Below, piece after piece: positions 23,056 through 35,491 of a stretch of 64,000 nt of DNA. This DNA is from Clitopilus passeckerianus (taxonomy: Eukaryota; Basidiomycota; Agaricomycetes; Agaricales; Entolomataceae), in contig CALYLX010000142.1 of the NCBI GenBank assembly GCA_944990035.1, forward strand, positions 310,001-374,000. The letters are read 5' to 3'. The position numbers and the translations under genes are program-made. Each line of letters opens with the position of its first letter. The stretch's first letter is position 1. The notes under the pieces were generated by a model that had not been told where the DNA came from, did not search any database, and saw nothing but the letters and a program-made list of their open reading frames with translations.

Positions 23056-25147
23056 ATGAGTCTCTCTTTTCTTTTGCCGTCTAAGGGCGGCGAGGCTGTG
23101 GACTCAGAGCTTGATTCCTTATTTAAAACCAATGTTAGTACCGAAATTTCTCACTGTGATCAGGATCCAACTCTTTTGTGCGAACAGACTTCGGTAGCCG
23201 GGTCATCCAGTCAACCCGCGGCCGCTGTCTCTTCACAAACGGCGGCAAAGAGCCCCAAAGAAACCGGGAAGAAGAGGAAAGGGGATGTCCAAGTGACAAA
23301 AGAGCCTACTAAACGCCGGAAAGGCGAATCTCAAAATGCTGCCGCTGCCGCTCCGAAACCTAAGGTGAAGGAGACGAAGAGTACAGAGAAGAAGAAGGCT
23401 GCAAAGAAGGACAAGAATGGCAAAGCAAAAGTACCTGATGATGAGGAATTGGAGGAGGAAAATTCGGACGTGGAGAATGCGTATCTCAAAGTACGCGATC
23501 GACAACCTGCTGAAGCATCAGGACGTCCAGACGGCGAACAACCATCGGAAGGCGAAGGGGATGATGATGATGATGATAAGGAAGGAGATATACCACTGCA
23601 CGAGTCGTTGAAGGACAGGAGATGTTCTTCACGCTCAGGGCCTAAAACGAAATATGTGCCCCCCAACGAGACACCAGAACAGAGGAACCAGCGGACGATA
23701 TTCATTGGGAATCTGTCTGCGAATGTCGCTCAAAAACGGGTATGCATCGCTCGTTGTGTTAATATGCCTCTTTTTGACCCAATTTGGTGTGCGTATAGCC
23801 ACTTCAAAAGCAATTGCATCGACACATCCTGCAATTCATCACCACCGCGAAAATTGAATCGACAAGATTTCGTTCTGTTGCATTCGCTACCCCTACGGCA
23901 GACCTTGACAATGAACCCTCAGACGGCAAGCCTACAAAGCCGTCTGGTACTTCGGATTCGTCTTCCAAATCTACCCGCCAACACGATTTGCAGAGAGCAT
24001 CTGCATGGCGCGACCGTCAAGAGGACGAATCTATCAAAAATGACGAGAAGAAATTCCTCACCCCGAGTCAAAAGAAGAAGATTGCGTTCATCAACCAGGA
24101 GTTCCATTTTACTGCTGATACGGTCAACGCATACATCGTCTTTGCCCATCCGATTCCCTCAGAGCAACGCCCAGCAAATCTTCCACCGCCTCCAGAGGTC
24201 ATGGATCCCTACACTGCTGCGAGGATGGCTGCTATGAAATCCGACGGGACAATATTCATGGAAAGGTCGATCCGGGTGGATCTAGTCGGGGTGAAGGGTG
24301 GTGCAGCAACCACAGGTACCAAGGAAGATGGTGCGACCGAAGAGCTGGCTCTGGTCGGCGCAGATCCAAAGCTTTCCGTCTTCGTCGGAAACCTGGATTT
24401 CGCCAGTAAAGAAGACGATTTGCGGGTCTTCTTTGAAGGCGTTGTTACTGCCGAGAAGGGAGCGCCGCCATCTAGAGATGAACATACCAGGAACCAGGGA
24501 TGGGTGACAAGGGTGAGGATTGTCAGGGATAAGGATACACAGATGGGGAAAGGATTTGCTTACGTTCAGTTCGCTGTAAGAGCTATCCCAGGTTTCTACG
24601 ATCTCATGCTCATTCATTGACACATCATTCACAGGATCGAGAATGTGTCGATGAGATCCTGGCTATGGAGGAAGGCAAGCTCAAATTTGCGAAACGAAAA
24701 CTCCGCGTACAGCGTTGCAAGACTCTGCCCGGATCCTCTGCCTCGACACGGCAGATCACGGCCGAGAAGAAGAAAACTGAGCAAGGTTCCGCCAAGCAAT
24801 GTGCACCTACCCCAATTGTCATCCCGAGTGTACCCAAGGGGGATCCTGGCCTCGGGGAAAAGCTCGCTGGTCTATCCAAGGATGCCAGAAAACAAGCGAA
24901 AGCTACGGACGCAGACCGTGTAGCACGAAGATTGGCGAAGAAGAAAGCGAGGAATGCGATGCAGGCCAAGGGTGGCCCTGGGGTCAAGGCTGGGGACAAG
25001 GATGGGAAGGAGCGTGTGAGAGTGAGGAATAGTGGAAAAGTCCCTGGTGGCTCTGTTTTGGGTAAGCCGAAGGTGAAAAAGGTGAAATCAGGGAAGATTC
25101 GCAGCGAAAAGGCAATCTCGAAGACGAATAGGAAGAAGTCTGGGTAG
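23056..25147 (+). CDS. NOP12: Nop12/RBM34-like nucleolar RRM protein
   Basis: This is an RNA-binding protein probably acting in pre-25S rRNA maturation. Introns at 23740-23798 and 24576-24634 yield about 660 residues. A charged Lys/Glu-rich N-terminal third (KKRKGDVQVTKEPTKRRKGE) precedes a first RRM that begins TIFIGNLSANVAQKR, immediately before the first intron. It continues PLQKQLHRHILQFITTAKIE and is interrupted by a long insertion, as is usual in this family, before VNAYIVFAHPIP. The second RRM is canonical: LSVFVGNLDFASKEDDLRVF and MGKGFAYVQFADRECVDEIL, the latter rebuilt across intron 2. The C-terminus is a basic, Lys/Arg-rich tail with KKAR and KKVKK patches. Confidence 0.85.
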
Positions 25148-27520
25148 TGTCTTGTTCGTCACTCTGTCCCGTTCGTCTTAAATGGAAAAATCCTCTACTT
25201 TTGACCTTCGATCACAAGTTAGAGACTGGCTGGCGATGGCAAGAAGATAGATAGCTCGAGACAGACTTTTCATGGGTGTTGGTGCTGTCCACGCGCCTTG
25301 ACACGTACCGTCACGCGCTGCACGTGAAATACTCGCGCTCGTCACGTCACTAAACCGGGTTTCGGGCCCGCGAGCTGCCTGGTCGTGCCTTCAAGACGAA
25401 GTTGGCCTCCACACATTACCTCGACCCATACCGTGGACATCACTTGCTATGTCGCTGAGATATTTAAATTTACCGCCTGTCTAACTGGGTTCCTTACATT
25501 CGCCTATCTTTGGTCCTTCATGGAACGACGCTTTCTCCCAGCACTGAATCTCTGCTCTTACCCGGATCGACGTTCTGACGCGCCACAATCCCTGGCGAGC
25601 GTCGCTGCTTCCGGTTGTTCCCTGTGCAATTCAGTTGCAAGGGATCACTCAACTCCGATGGGAGTTAATGAATGTGAATTGCACATGCACATTGGCAATA
25701 TCACCAAATAACCTGACCAGGGGGCCTCATTCATACGGTGTCCCCGACTCAGTACAATGACGTTGCGCGTGGAGTTAAGAATCTCAGGTACACCAACTCG
25801 CATGGAAGAGCTTTGGAATCTGTTCTCCCGACGCAGGTTCGACGAGGCCTCACAAATGAACAGTGGCAACTAGAAAGGCCAGCAACCCAACATTTGCACA
25901 GGGTTGCGCCCCCCTTAACCCACGTGGCATTACCGACCCCAACGCAGCCTCCTTTGTTGCCTGGCCGTACTGCTGTGATGAGCGGCCCTAATGCAGAGAA
26001 CTTTGAGGTGCCACAGCAGCAAGGGCGCAGGCCATAGCGCTGGGTTTCCCGGAGTTTTCATGAGTCCTTTTGATGTCAAGTTGGCATACGGACCCACGGA
26101 AAAATAACGTAGTCTACGGCACGAGCACTCTGGCTTGGCTGAATCTCCATGACTATATTTCTGTGTCGCATGGTCAAGATGCCGTATTCAATGCCGTATT
26201 CGTGGTGTATCACTTGTGTCAAGGACCACAGTCTGATAATATCCAGGTGAATTGAAACACCTTATCTACTCCGGGGGCATACATAAAATTTCTTTGCAGC
26301 CAACGTATAGACTGTCCCTCTAGATTACCCAGGAGAAGGTGGTGATATAGCGGTCCATTAAGGCATTCCAATGCGTCATTGAGTTGTCAACTTTCCGAAA
26401 ATGCCCCATCTTTAGCAAGTCATGAGGCTTGCCGCCCGAAAGTGAGAGTAGAACATGTAGGACATGGCAGCCATCTTCACGGCAAGTTAATGCCTTCACC
26501 AATTTATCTTTATTCCGACGGCAATACAGCTCTTTAGAAAAACGTGTGAACAGTCTCGCCCTCATATCGAAGTTGCTGTGGATTGGCCGTGTCACATGAG
26601 CGCTGCCTTTTCTATAGTCAGCTCCCGGATGGTTGGAATATTTCGCCGGAACTTCCAGGCACTCTGAGAAACGGGCACGCGTGGACGACATCTTCCTACC
26701 AAGCAAAGCTAGTGTATCGAGATTCCAAGATCTCAGACTCCCGCCACAGCATGGTCCTCTGGAGCTGCAGCATTAGGCGAGAGAAAGGCTCAGATGCAAA
26801 CTCAGATTTCCGGGCAGAGATGACAGTTTTCTTTGTAGAAATTCGCGAAATCGGTCGACCATGCGATTTAGCGCTTTTTAAACAAGAACAAGTCAGCTGT
26901 CATTTGTATTCTGATTCATCCAGAACCTAAGAGATAACTTACCGTAGACAACGGTCCAGATCAAGATTCTCAGTACTATCAGCTCGTATAGATATTCCTG
27001 GTTTTATTAACGGAACGGTGTAAGAGATAGGCGTCGCCAGTGCACCACAGAATCGGATATGTATAGACCGGAATATCAACCCACGTGGAACTGCAACTGA
27101 CAGGAAATGTATAGGGTGAGAAAGATATAGCAAGATTAGGTGCGGTTGGGGGAGATTCGGTGTGGTCCATTGCAAGGAAGCAAACTGGGATCGGCATTGA
27201 GCTCGGCCTAATAAAGACAGTAGTAATACGATAAGCGACGACAGGGGATAATTATGCCCGAGCCCGAGTGTTTGTTGTATCCCGAGACTGCGAGACATCG
27301 TGCAAGTCCTCGTATGGGGCTCGCGAATCCGCTAACGAGGCAGATTAGGGCGAGTGAGGCTAAGAAAGAGATTGTTATCAGCATTCAATATTGATCATCA
27401 GACGCGGATACGTGAGCTGCCACAGGTGGGAAGCCCGGGGAGGATAGTCTGAGGTGCAGCAAAAAGGAACAAGCCTCACATTGGCGACCCATGACATGAT
27501 TCTGTCATCTTCACATCCGG
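25148..27520. other. gene-poor stretch, possibly with gene relics
   Basis: About 2.4 kb without a supported gene. Fragments look protein-like. Plus-strand 25757-25873 reads RISGTPTRMEELWNLFSRRR and stops. Minus-strand 27388 downwards reads a signal-peptide-like MLITISFLASLALICLVSGF. Minus-strand 27298-26939 reads another hydrophobic leader (LSSLIVLLLSLLGRAQC) and QFASLQWTTPNLPQPHL. No splice model links them into one protein. Confidence 0.4.
26939..27390 (-). pseudogene. possible remnant of a small secreted or membrane protein gene
   Basis: Two overlapping minus-strand frames each begin with a hydrophobic leader. The longer runs to a GTAAGT donor-like site just below 26939. Sequence after the leader is protein-like in pieces (QFASLQWTTPNLPQPHL; VDIPVYTYPILWCTGDAYLL), but the pieces lie in different frames. 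This suggests a frameshifted relic. It could also be chance. Confidence 0.25.
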
Positions 27521-28129
27521 TCATGATTGCGATCGATCTCTAAGCAGGCCCATGCTCCGTCCCTGTAACTCTGGGGTATGCGATGGACCCTCTTGCGGTA
27601 CATCGACGGCACGCATGACGCATGTACCAGGTTCCCCCTGCGTTTTGATTGTGAAACTCTTGATTTTGGATTGCTCATCGAAGACGAGCATACAACGAAA
27701 GTTTTCGGTCCAACTTCTGCCGCTTTGTCGCCATGTCCATACGATACTTGCACTTATGGTCACTGCGTTCGAGATAGACCTCCGAACATCGCTCCCGTCT
27801 GAGGGTTGAATGGAGTGAACAGTAAGACTGGTTCGCTTCCAGTGGGTGGCGATTAAATCAAAGTATGATCGGACGGCGTTAGCACCACATAGTAGGGACC
27901 CTCCGGGATTGGTGCAGACATCAGGGCAGTGCTGTATGGAGACTGGGTGCGTTGAAGAAAAGTAGGAGAGCAGCGTGAGTGGCGAGGTATCATTGGACCC
28001 AAAGGCTTTTAGGAAGCGTTTGGTAGTGTCGACGAGTTGTTCGGAGGAGGGTGCTGCTCCTGCTATGTCGGACGCAGTATCGGGGAAAGCAACAGGTAGT
28101 GAAGGGTATCTCGCTTGAGCCATGAGCAT
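27521..28129 (-). CDS. hypothetical protein, possibly NTF2/SnoaL-like
   Basis: A single-exon frame of 202 residues (start MLMAQARYP; the third-codon ATG is equally possible). The arrangement is helix-rich (SEQLVDTTKRFLKAFGSN), then a DTSPLTLLSYFSST loop, CGANAVRSYFDLIATHWKRT, and a strand-rich end (ITISASIVWTWRQSGRSW, FRCMLVFDEQSKIKSFTIKT). This is the order of secondary structure expected for an NTF2-like cone (a SnoaL-type fold). No catalytic residues can be named. Its isolation in a gene-poor stretch leaves some doubt, but frame length and periodicity favour a real gene. Confidence 0.6.
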   Translation of the reverse strand: MLMAQARYPSLPVAFPDTASDIAGAAPSSEQLVDTTKRFLKAFGSNDTSPLTLLSYFSSTHPVSIQHCPDVCTNPGGSLLCGANAVRSYFDLIATHWKRTSLTVHSIQPSDGSDVRRSISNAVTISASIVWTWRQSGRSWTENFRCMLVFDEQSKIKSFTIKTQGEPGTCVMRAVDVPQEGPSHTPELQGRSMGLLRDRSQS

Positions 28130-29114
28130 TGTGAGCGTATTATTCGTGGTTTAGTCCTAAAGCTGGGGCTTAGAAGGTGGGCGAACTGGAAGAATTTCAG
28201 GGCGTCAAGGAGTATTGCCTTAAGTATTGGACCCGGTGCCGGATATAAATTTCATATTTAGCTCAAACCCAAGCCACAAGAAGAATGTGATCTCGAGACC
28301 AAGGGCCTTGATTAAGTCATAGCGTTAAGCGGGTTCGGGCAGAAGGGTTCGGCTGAAGACGGGGATATCAGCCTTTCTGTAGAACGTGGCTAAGGACGCA
28401 CGTCACATTGTGGTTAACTTACTCTTGTCCATGGATCTGACCGGTGCTGCGATATGAACGTGGAGACCATGGAGGGTGATTGAGTTCCATAGGCACGGTG
28501 CGGCCGCACTCCCTGAAGGAACAGTTATAATTGTAATTTATTCGCATGATCGAGTGGCAGTATCCAGAGGCATGGGGTAAGAATTACCCAAAAAGTCACC
28601 GCTTGTAGCTAATCAGTGCGAGAACATTGGACTGATTATGGTTCCTGTCCAAGCCAGAATATATCCACGGCTGGAGACGTCAATCTTGACACATCTGGCT
28701 GGATCGCTCGGCCTGCCGTCGGTGATGACTGTATCGGCCTCGGCCATGCTCTACTGAGATTCCATGGACGAATTCCATGGAAAATTGGGCATGTGGTGGC
28801 GTTGAATGGAGGTGAGCTAGATCTCTTCAAGGCTCTGTTGCAAATGACTTGCGTTTGTGGCGAGAACTGGAGAAGATCAGGCAACAGTACTGTATAACAT
28901 CTAGTCGCCGATAAGAGATATTTGACAGCTGATCTGCGTTTGATGCAAGAAAGATTGTTCGAACCAAAAATGGGCATTCCAAACTTTATTACTCCTTGGT
29001 AGTACAGGGTAGAGAAGCACAGCAATGTCCGACAGAGACATACAGTAGTAATATTATATCAGTAACTAAAACAACCGCTGCCCCAGGACTCATTATTGAG
29101 TTACAGGCTCTGGC
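28130..29114. other. intergenic region
   Basis: No supported gene; the longest frames (for example 28636-29025 minus) show no family features or plausible splice sites. Confidence 0.55.
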
Positions 29115-30251
29115 TCAGAGCAAGAAAGGAACAACAATCTTCCTCTGGCGAGGGTAATTCTCCCCGAATTTCTGTTTATACCATTCATGCCCCCGGTAAG
29201 CCCTGGGAAGCATCAAGACCACCTCTGAGAGCAGGAAAATCCACGGCGGAGAAAGGTTAGGTGCGAAGAGGTAGGCTGGGTCCGATATCACCGACTTGAG
29301 GGCAGACCAGGACACGGGTCCCATTGGCACCGGGATCGGCGAGGCGGCCAGAGCAAAGCCGAACCACTCGACCCATTCGCAAAAGTAGTTCGGGTATGAG
29401 ACATACTCGTATAGCCAGCCGTGAGGGATCGCGTAGTGCTCCTTCTGGGGTCTTGGATTAGCTCCGTTTTCTTGGCTTTTGGCATCCTCTGCTCCCGAAC
29501 CATTGCTCGAGTCCTCTTCTGCCTTCCACTTCCCCTTGCTCTTGGCCTTGCGACGTATATTAAGGAGCATCTCGTCATGCCAGACATTACCAGCAAACCC
29601 GACCGCCCAGAGCGAAAGTCCAACCCAGAACGATGGCCTGCGGTAGGCACTGGTGCTGGACAGGAAAATTCGGGCGTAAGTCGAGGAAAGATAGGAACCC
29701 ATCAGGGATCCATTCGTGAGGTTGAAAAGGACTGCCGCGAGAGGTACAATGATGTGCGATTTCGAGCGGGATGGGGTACGCAAGGGGCTAATGAGAGCCC
29801 GGTTCGCGTAGTGGGCAAGATAGGCTGCTACAAGGATTGTCCGTGGGGTAGGTATCCATGAGGTTGATGTATATTGCGTAGCGTAGAATGATAGCGGTGC
29901 GGCCAATAACGTTAACAGAAAACAGATGGGAGACACTAATTCCATGACAATCCATGACTTGATACCTGAGTTAAGCAAGATATGCATCAGTTCCTGAATT
30001 TCGCGCAATTAATCAAGGCAGCACGCACCGTCAACCAAGAAGATACTGTACTCAGATGGGGTGAAGCGTCCAAAGGGTGCGTTAATCACAAACAACACGG
30101 GAAATGTCGCCAGAGATGTCAGAGTAAACCATTTCCTGGCCTCTGGAAAAATCTCGTCAGTGAGTACTCGTTCGTATCACAATGCCAGCAAAAAGCTGCA
30201 GGTCGTACCATTATATAGTAGAGCTGCTCCCGCTCGGGAAACTTCCACCAT
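29115..30251 (-). CDS. steroid 5-alpha-reductase-like membrane enzyme, copy A
   Basis: Exons 30251-30209, 30142-30029 and 29965-29115 (introns 30143-30208 and 29966-30028) give about 335 residues. Hydrophobic helices span most of the length. The C-terminal catalytic region is typical of the steroid 5-alpha-reductase/enoyl-reductase superfamily: YEYVSYPNYFCEWVEWFGFA, the LPRAYRGHEWYKQKFGENYP motif and the final RKIVVPFLL. These enzymes reduce a C=C bond with NADPH at the ER membrane; the substrate here is unknown. A charged, probably cytosolic insertion (KSKGKWKAEEDSSNGSGAED) sits before the catalytic part. The 3-exon layout, with exon 1 ending YN and exon 2 starting EARKW, matches copy B at 35492, which supports both models. 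Confidence 0.85.
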
Positions 30252-30440
30252 CTTCGTAGACTACCAGTTTCAAAGAAGGTTCACAGGTGGAGCTCGGAAT
30301 AGCCCTTTCAACGACCCAACCTGCAGTACCAGCGCTTTGGATGGAGCTGGGTGTCTGACGACAAGACGATGATGGTGGTTCAAATAAAGTTACCCAGATC
30401 AACAAACCACATGATTCTTCAAATATGATTTACGTGTCAT

Positions 30441-30537
30441 GGGCGTTTAGCGCAGTGGTAGCGCGTATGCTTTGCAAGAAGCACCCCGGTGCAACGATGT
30501 GTGTATAAGGTCCAGGGTTCAATCCCCTGAACGTCCA
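30441..30537 (+). tRNA. tRNA-Ala(TGC) with a 25-nt intron
   Basis: The acceptor stem GGGCGTT pairs with AACGTCC and holds the G3:U70 pair that identifies tRNA-Ala. The D arm is GCGC/GCGC. The anticodon loop is TTTGCA plus T, with anticodon TGC at 30473-30475. The anticodon stem TATGC/GTATA closes only if 30477-30501 is removed as an intron one base 3' of the anticodon, the canonical position. The T arm is CAGGG-TTCAATC-CCCTG. A T-run at 30539-30547 is the RNA polymerase III terminator. Confidence 0.88.
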
Positions 30538-30548
30538 ATTTTTTTTTC
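30538..30548 (+). terminator. Pol III T-run terminator of tRNA-Ala
   Basis: Nine or more consecutive T residues follow the discriminator base almost directly, as expected for RNA polymerase III termination. Confidence 0.75.
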
Positions 30549-30662
30549 CGGCTTCCATCGATCATTTGGTACAGCGACATCTCATTGGCTTAAGTTTTCC
30601 ATCGTCAAGTGGTTCCATTCTAAATTTGTTTATTCAGACGCCGTTTATTCTCCTGGAGTGCA

Positions 30663-33600
30663 CTAACTCAACATGAGATCACTATTAACATATTCCGAAT
30701 CATCTAATACATGCAACCTTTGCTGAATCTCGTCGTTCAACATGACCTAGTACTGCTGTTAGCAGAGTCGCAGGAATGAGAAAAAGGTCTACGAACAACG
30801 GCATCGGCACCAATGTACGGGGAGAATTGGTCCAGCCTTTCTTGAGCTGAAAGCGCTAGCAACTGCTCGACCGACACCTGACAAAGGAGGATAGAAGCTG
30901 ATAGGTGGTTCATTCCGTTGAATAGAGCGAGAGATGCTTCCTCCTGAGCAACATGAACAACAAATTAACATAGAAACTCGGCTAAACTCTCACCTCGGCA
31001 GGCTCAAAGTCCAACCACTGGCGTGCACCCCATAGTGCACCCTCCGTCAAGTCGCTTTCCTCCGCACAATCACCGAACAGTCTTGCATATGCAGCAGCGT
31101 CTACAACCGAATCTGCAAAAGCATACCATATATCACATCGCGGCGACTTCTTGCCACAAGCTTCGGCGATCCCAATATCCCTTCGGAACTTCTTGACCGC
31201 TTTCAGAATTGGAGGGGTGTAAGCGCACACTTGAGCTTGCGCTTTATCGCCGAGGTCTTGTCCGGCTCGCGATCGAGTTGTATCCTTGAAGGACAGCGAG
31301 GACGGATATGCCTCGAGGATAATGAGAATTCTTGAATATCGCCAAGTTTCAGTAGCGAGTCTCGTGAGTACATTATTGGTCTGAGCAGGTAGAGAAAGCA
31401 GAGGAACAAAGACGATAGCAGTGAATGGGTCGACAATCAGATCGACATTAGCGAGAGTGTCCCTTTCAACAAGTTCTATTTGACATTCTGGAGCTTGGAA
31501 GGCTTTGACGAGGGTCCGTTTCTGTAGGAGATCGAGGGAAGCCAAATATTTGTGTAGGGTTTGAGGAGGAACGCCTGTATCAGGAGGTTGCAGAGTTGTA
31601 GCATCAATGAGTTCCGGAGGGCACGATCTTGAGAGGGCCAAAGCAGCTTGGGGGTCTCGCATCCTTTCGTCGGCTTCAGACGGTTGAGGTTGAGCAGAAG
31701 TAGGTGCTTGAGGGTCCTGGGCAGATTTACTAGTGATTGCAATCGTCTTTGCACGCATCTTCGTAAATAGCTCAAGTGAGCATGCTTGATTCGTTTGAGA
31801 AGTTAAATAATTGGTCGGAATGGGTGAGTAGCGAGGCTTCTGGTTAATTTGTGAAGGAATTTGCTGTTTCGAGATGCTTTGTGGACGGCGGTCTTGAGGG
31901 TCCTTGGAGCGGTTGGTCGAGGCCGGAGAGGTATTCAGGTGCGCTTCTCGTAGTTGAGGCGATAAATCCTGGTACCCAGATAGATGAGGGACAACTTCAT
32001 GATCATCAAATGTGGGGTCGTCAATATCGATTGCTTGGTTGGCAAATTGATGGGTGTATTCATTGGGTGTCGTTTTCTGGGTGAGAATCGGATATTCAGC
32101 GAAGTTTGTGCTGGTGTTGTCTTCCAAGGCTTCAAGAGAGAAGGCTTCCTTTGCACTAGGTGGGTAATTATCTTCGACATCGGTTGCGATAGTTAACGAC
32201 GAAACCGGGTTCGGTTCAACCATTGTGTTGTCTTCATACATTTCGGCGTAATGGCCGGCATCGCCAACTTGCTGGGATTGTCCAGGCTCCACATCGGACA
32301 CGGAGTCGAGTGGCTGGCTATTCAGTTTGAAATGGGTGCGACCGTCGGCATCATGGGACCCTTCCAGACCAATATGCGAAGGGAGCGCCTGGGAGGGCAC
32401 ATTGTTCGATCGTGTTTGGTCTACACCCGACGCGTCATCTCGGAGATGACTTCCGTCTTCTTCTTCCGCCGTTTCTCCTCCTAATCCTTGCAGCCCCCAG
32501 CGTTCGGCCCTGGTCATAATAAGTCCGCAACGTGCGATCTCGGCCGAAAACTCCTTGTCTGGCAGAGCACCCTCTTGCTCCTGGAGCGACATCTTGCGGA
32601 GTCTCTGGAGCACCCGCTCTTCTGTATCGTGTTCCTCAGCATGTTGGGCAGTGACCCATTTGAGCAGGCGTTCAACAGGAGGTTTGAACAAAGGTTCAGG
32701 TCTTTCTTCATCGTAAACCGAATCGATTTGTAGCAGTTGAGCATGAGATGGTGGTGGGTTGTTCACGGTGAATGGTCTATGAAGCCAATTACACGAATCA
32801 GCTAGCTGTCGTCCGAAAAGATCGCATGCACCTACACCCACGACAGGGAAACACGCAGAGGAGCCAGACCCGTGATTTTTTTGAGGAATTTGAGTTGAGG
32901 GTACACCGGTGACGAAGATGGTGCTTCAATTGACGATACTAAAAAGTCAGGTAGACTCTTTGGGAGCTGATTCCCAATATCGGAGATAGGTTCCTGCAGG
33001 AGGGGAACTGTTGAGCGACATGAGCATGTTGTTGCCTTTCACCAGAGTAAAACCTTACCTGGAAGCAGCTCAATTCGCAGTATACTCTCGCTCTCTAAGT
33101 CAGTAGAGACCGCTTCTTCGCCTGGCATTTCCTCGTCATGCAGAGTCTCGTTCCGGATGATGTCCATCGGGTCGACATACTTGACCGGAGAGTCAAGTCC
33201 CCCGGCCTGCTCCATTGCAATGGGAGCATACAGGTTACGAATTTCCTGGTCTTCGTCAAGGTCGCAGTCCATCTTCATCGGCGCCAACATCTCCGAGACT
33301 GAAAAAGCGGGCTGTCCAAGCATAGAGCCAGCCTCCATGTCGTCAAATTTCATGTTGCCCAGAGTCTCTCCCTTGTCGGCGGCGAGATCTGTCCTTCCCA
33401 GGGGTTGCTGGGGTACGAGGGACAGCGTCCGGCTCAGGATGGGGTGGTGCTTAGCGAGTTCAGAGTCTGCCTTCTCTCCGAGAAGAGATGCCAGAAACGA
33501 AGTCACATCCGTCCTGTGGGATGTAAGCCTTGAAATCGGTGACTAGCTTGCAAAAGAGCGACATACGGACGTGCTGGTTCCTCTCTCTCTGAGCTGAGGT

Positions 33601-35020
33601 TTCCGCCAATACACCTCGAGCGGGGGATAAGAACAGGATCTAAGGAGTCCACATCAGAACATGGCCATAAAACTTTGTATTGTGAGACACATACCCATCT
33701 TGGAATTCTCAATTTCCTCGGCCAAATTCATGAACCCAGATACAGATGTATCTGGCGATGAAGGGAACATCTCGAGAAGCTGGTCAATATTATCCTCATC
33801 TCCATCAAGTGAGGGAGCTGGCGAGGGAGATGATGTTGGAATAGTAGCTTGTTTATGAAAGGTATGAGTATATGCATAAATTCAGTAAAGTTGCTTGAGC
33901 TTACCCCAGCCGTCAACAATTTTCATGTTTTGCCTGTACATTTCCTCGGCAGAAAAGTCATCCTCGTCAGGAAAGAGCTTTCGTTCTTTTGCTGGAGGAA
34001 CCCCAAGGATTGCAGGCAGTTCCAAGACGGACTCTGGCACGAGAGGTAAGCCATTGCCCAGACTACGTTTTCTCTTGACGCTTCGCCTTTCTGCAGCCTG
34101 ATTGCGGGGAAAAAGAGGCAGTAAAGGTGGAGAATCGGGAGGAGTAAGTGCCTCCGTCGGCGCTCGTGGCGGTGGCTGGAGGCGAGTAGGAAGATATGAC
34201 CGTCGTTGGTCCGAAACACAAGCTATATGCTGCTTTTTTGGAAGGGACCGCATAGCTGAGACGGATTTTAGTAAGGAGCGAACGCCTTGCTCCTCTTCCG
34301 AGCGAAGCTGTAAAACGATATCTCTAGAGAATAGTATATTCTAAATGAGCTCAGAGACATGATGGAATAGAACAGCCACATACAGTATTTCATCACCATT
34401 CACCTGCTCCTCTTGAACGGACTCAACAGGTATAGGTTTAAATTTGTCGGTGACGAAGTCCGTATATGTTTTTGCCGCTGTTTGAGTGAGTGGGCAAATG
34501 AACTGACCACTTTCAGCACGTTCCATCCGGGAGCCAAGCTTCGGTGTCTCCCTTGTAGCCTTTCGTGTTAGGATTGGCTCGAAACGTTCAAACCGATGAT
34601 CGTCTGGGCCATGGGCTGTGCGAGAAAAATCGATCCTTTCAGTCCTTGGTTTTCCTTTAGCCTTTTTCAGCACGCCTTTCAGGAGTATTTGCGTGTCTCG
34701 AGTAATGATCAGCTTCTCCGTCGGAGGTTCCAGGCTTTCAACCTTATGTTGTGCGCAGAAAATTTGGAATGGGTCGGTCGGGAGTGTTAGGCTCTGGGGA
34801 TCTTGCAAAGGCACCTTTTCTCTGTAGATGAGCTATGGTCGGGGTGAATCAGCAGCTGGCCGTAGATGAGAAAGTATTCAAATACCTCGTCGACTGCGAG
34901 ACGCGTAAATTCAGCATAATCTGTCGTTAAATGATGTCGAACGTAGCTTCCGAGAAGATGGTGAATGTGGGCAGAAAGTTCAGCTTCCTGGTTTTCGCTC
35001 GATGAGCCCTGTGAGTGCAT
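30663..35020 (-). CDS. large XPF-like protein, probable meiotic Zip2/SHOC1 homolog
   Basis: The model runs from an ATG at 35020 (MHSQGSSSENQEAELSAHIH) to a TAG at 30663, with about ten introns and roughly 1200-1300 residues. Spliced joins that check include LAVDE/LIYREKVPL near the start, SLSW/VPFTVNN, FEPAE/EEASLALFNGMNHL, and IGADAV/VMLNDEIQQRL at the end. The N-terminal two thirds are polar and poorly conserved. The C-terminal third resembles an inactive XPF nuclease-like domain (VERDTLANVDLIVDPFTAIVF, YSRILIILEAYPS), followed by a helix-hairpin-helix-like tail (NGMNHLSASILLCQVSVEQ, LLALSAQERLDQF). That combination fits the ZMM crossover proteins Zip2/SHOC1. The identification is inference from domain layout. 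Confidence 0.5.
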
Positions 35021-35491
35021 TATGTTTTCGGATTATAGATGTAGTTGGCAACGGTATGTTCCATTGAGTAACTTGAGCTTGACACTCACAGCAATGGTGG
35101 TCGTGATCCAACAGGCCACACGCCGAAGACCTACCCAGTTGACCGGATTTGCGGACCGGCCTGCGGTGGCAGTGTAACCTGAGCGTTAAAACTCGCGTTC
35201 CAAGTCCAATGGCCTGTGGAGTTTCTTGATCATGCTCTCAGCCGCTTCATCGTCAGTGACAATGCCGACAGAGGTTATTTAATTAAAAGAAGCTTTCAGC
35301 GCTCATATGACCCTGGTGCATGGCATCCAGCCCATCCCCAAAGTCCACGTATCCCTCGACGTAACATCGGTTGTTGGCTTTATTCGATGTTTTCCCGAAG
35401 ATCCGTTGTCGACTTCCTAGCTCAATAAGATGAGCAAATTGTGAATCTCTATCTGTTGCACTTGTAACGCCTTGGATACGCCTTGTCTAAC
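35021..35491. other. shared promoter region
   Basis: Lies between divergent starts of the XPF-like gene (-) and reductase copy B (+). An alternative 5' exon of the minus-strand gene may lie near 35090 (GTGAGT donor), but no start codon was found there. Confidence 0.5.

Noticed and set aside
23233..23705. Minus-strand open frames opposite the Nop12-like gene
   Set aside because: They are antisense shadows of the low-complexity, Lys/Glu- and Asp-rich N-terminus of the real gene.
31851..32733. Plus-strand open frames opposite the XPF-like gene
   Set aside because: Composition follows the minus-strand coding frame and there are no splice or start signals; antisense shadows.
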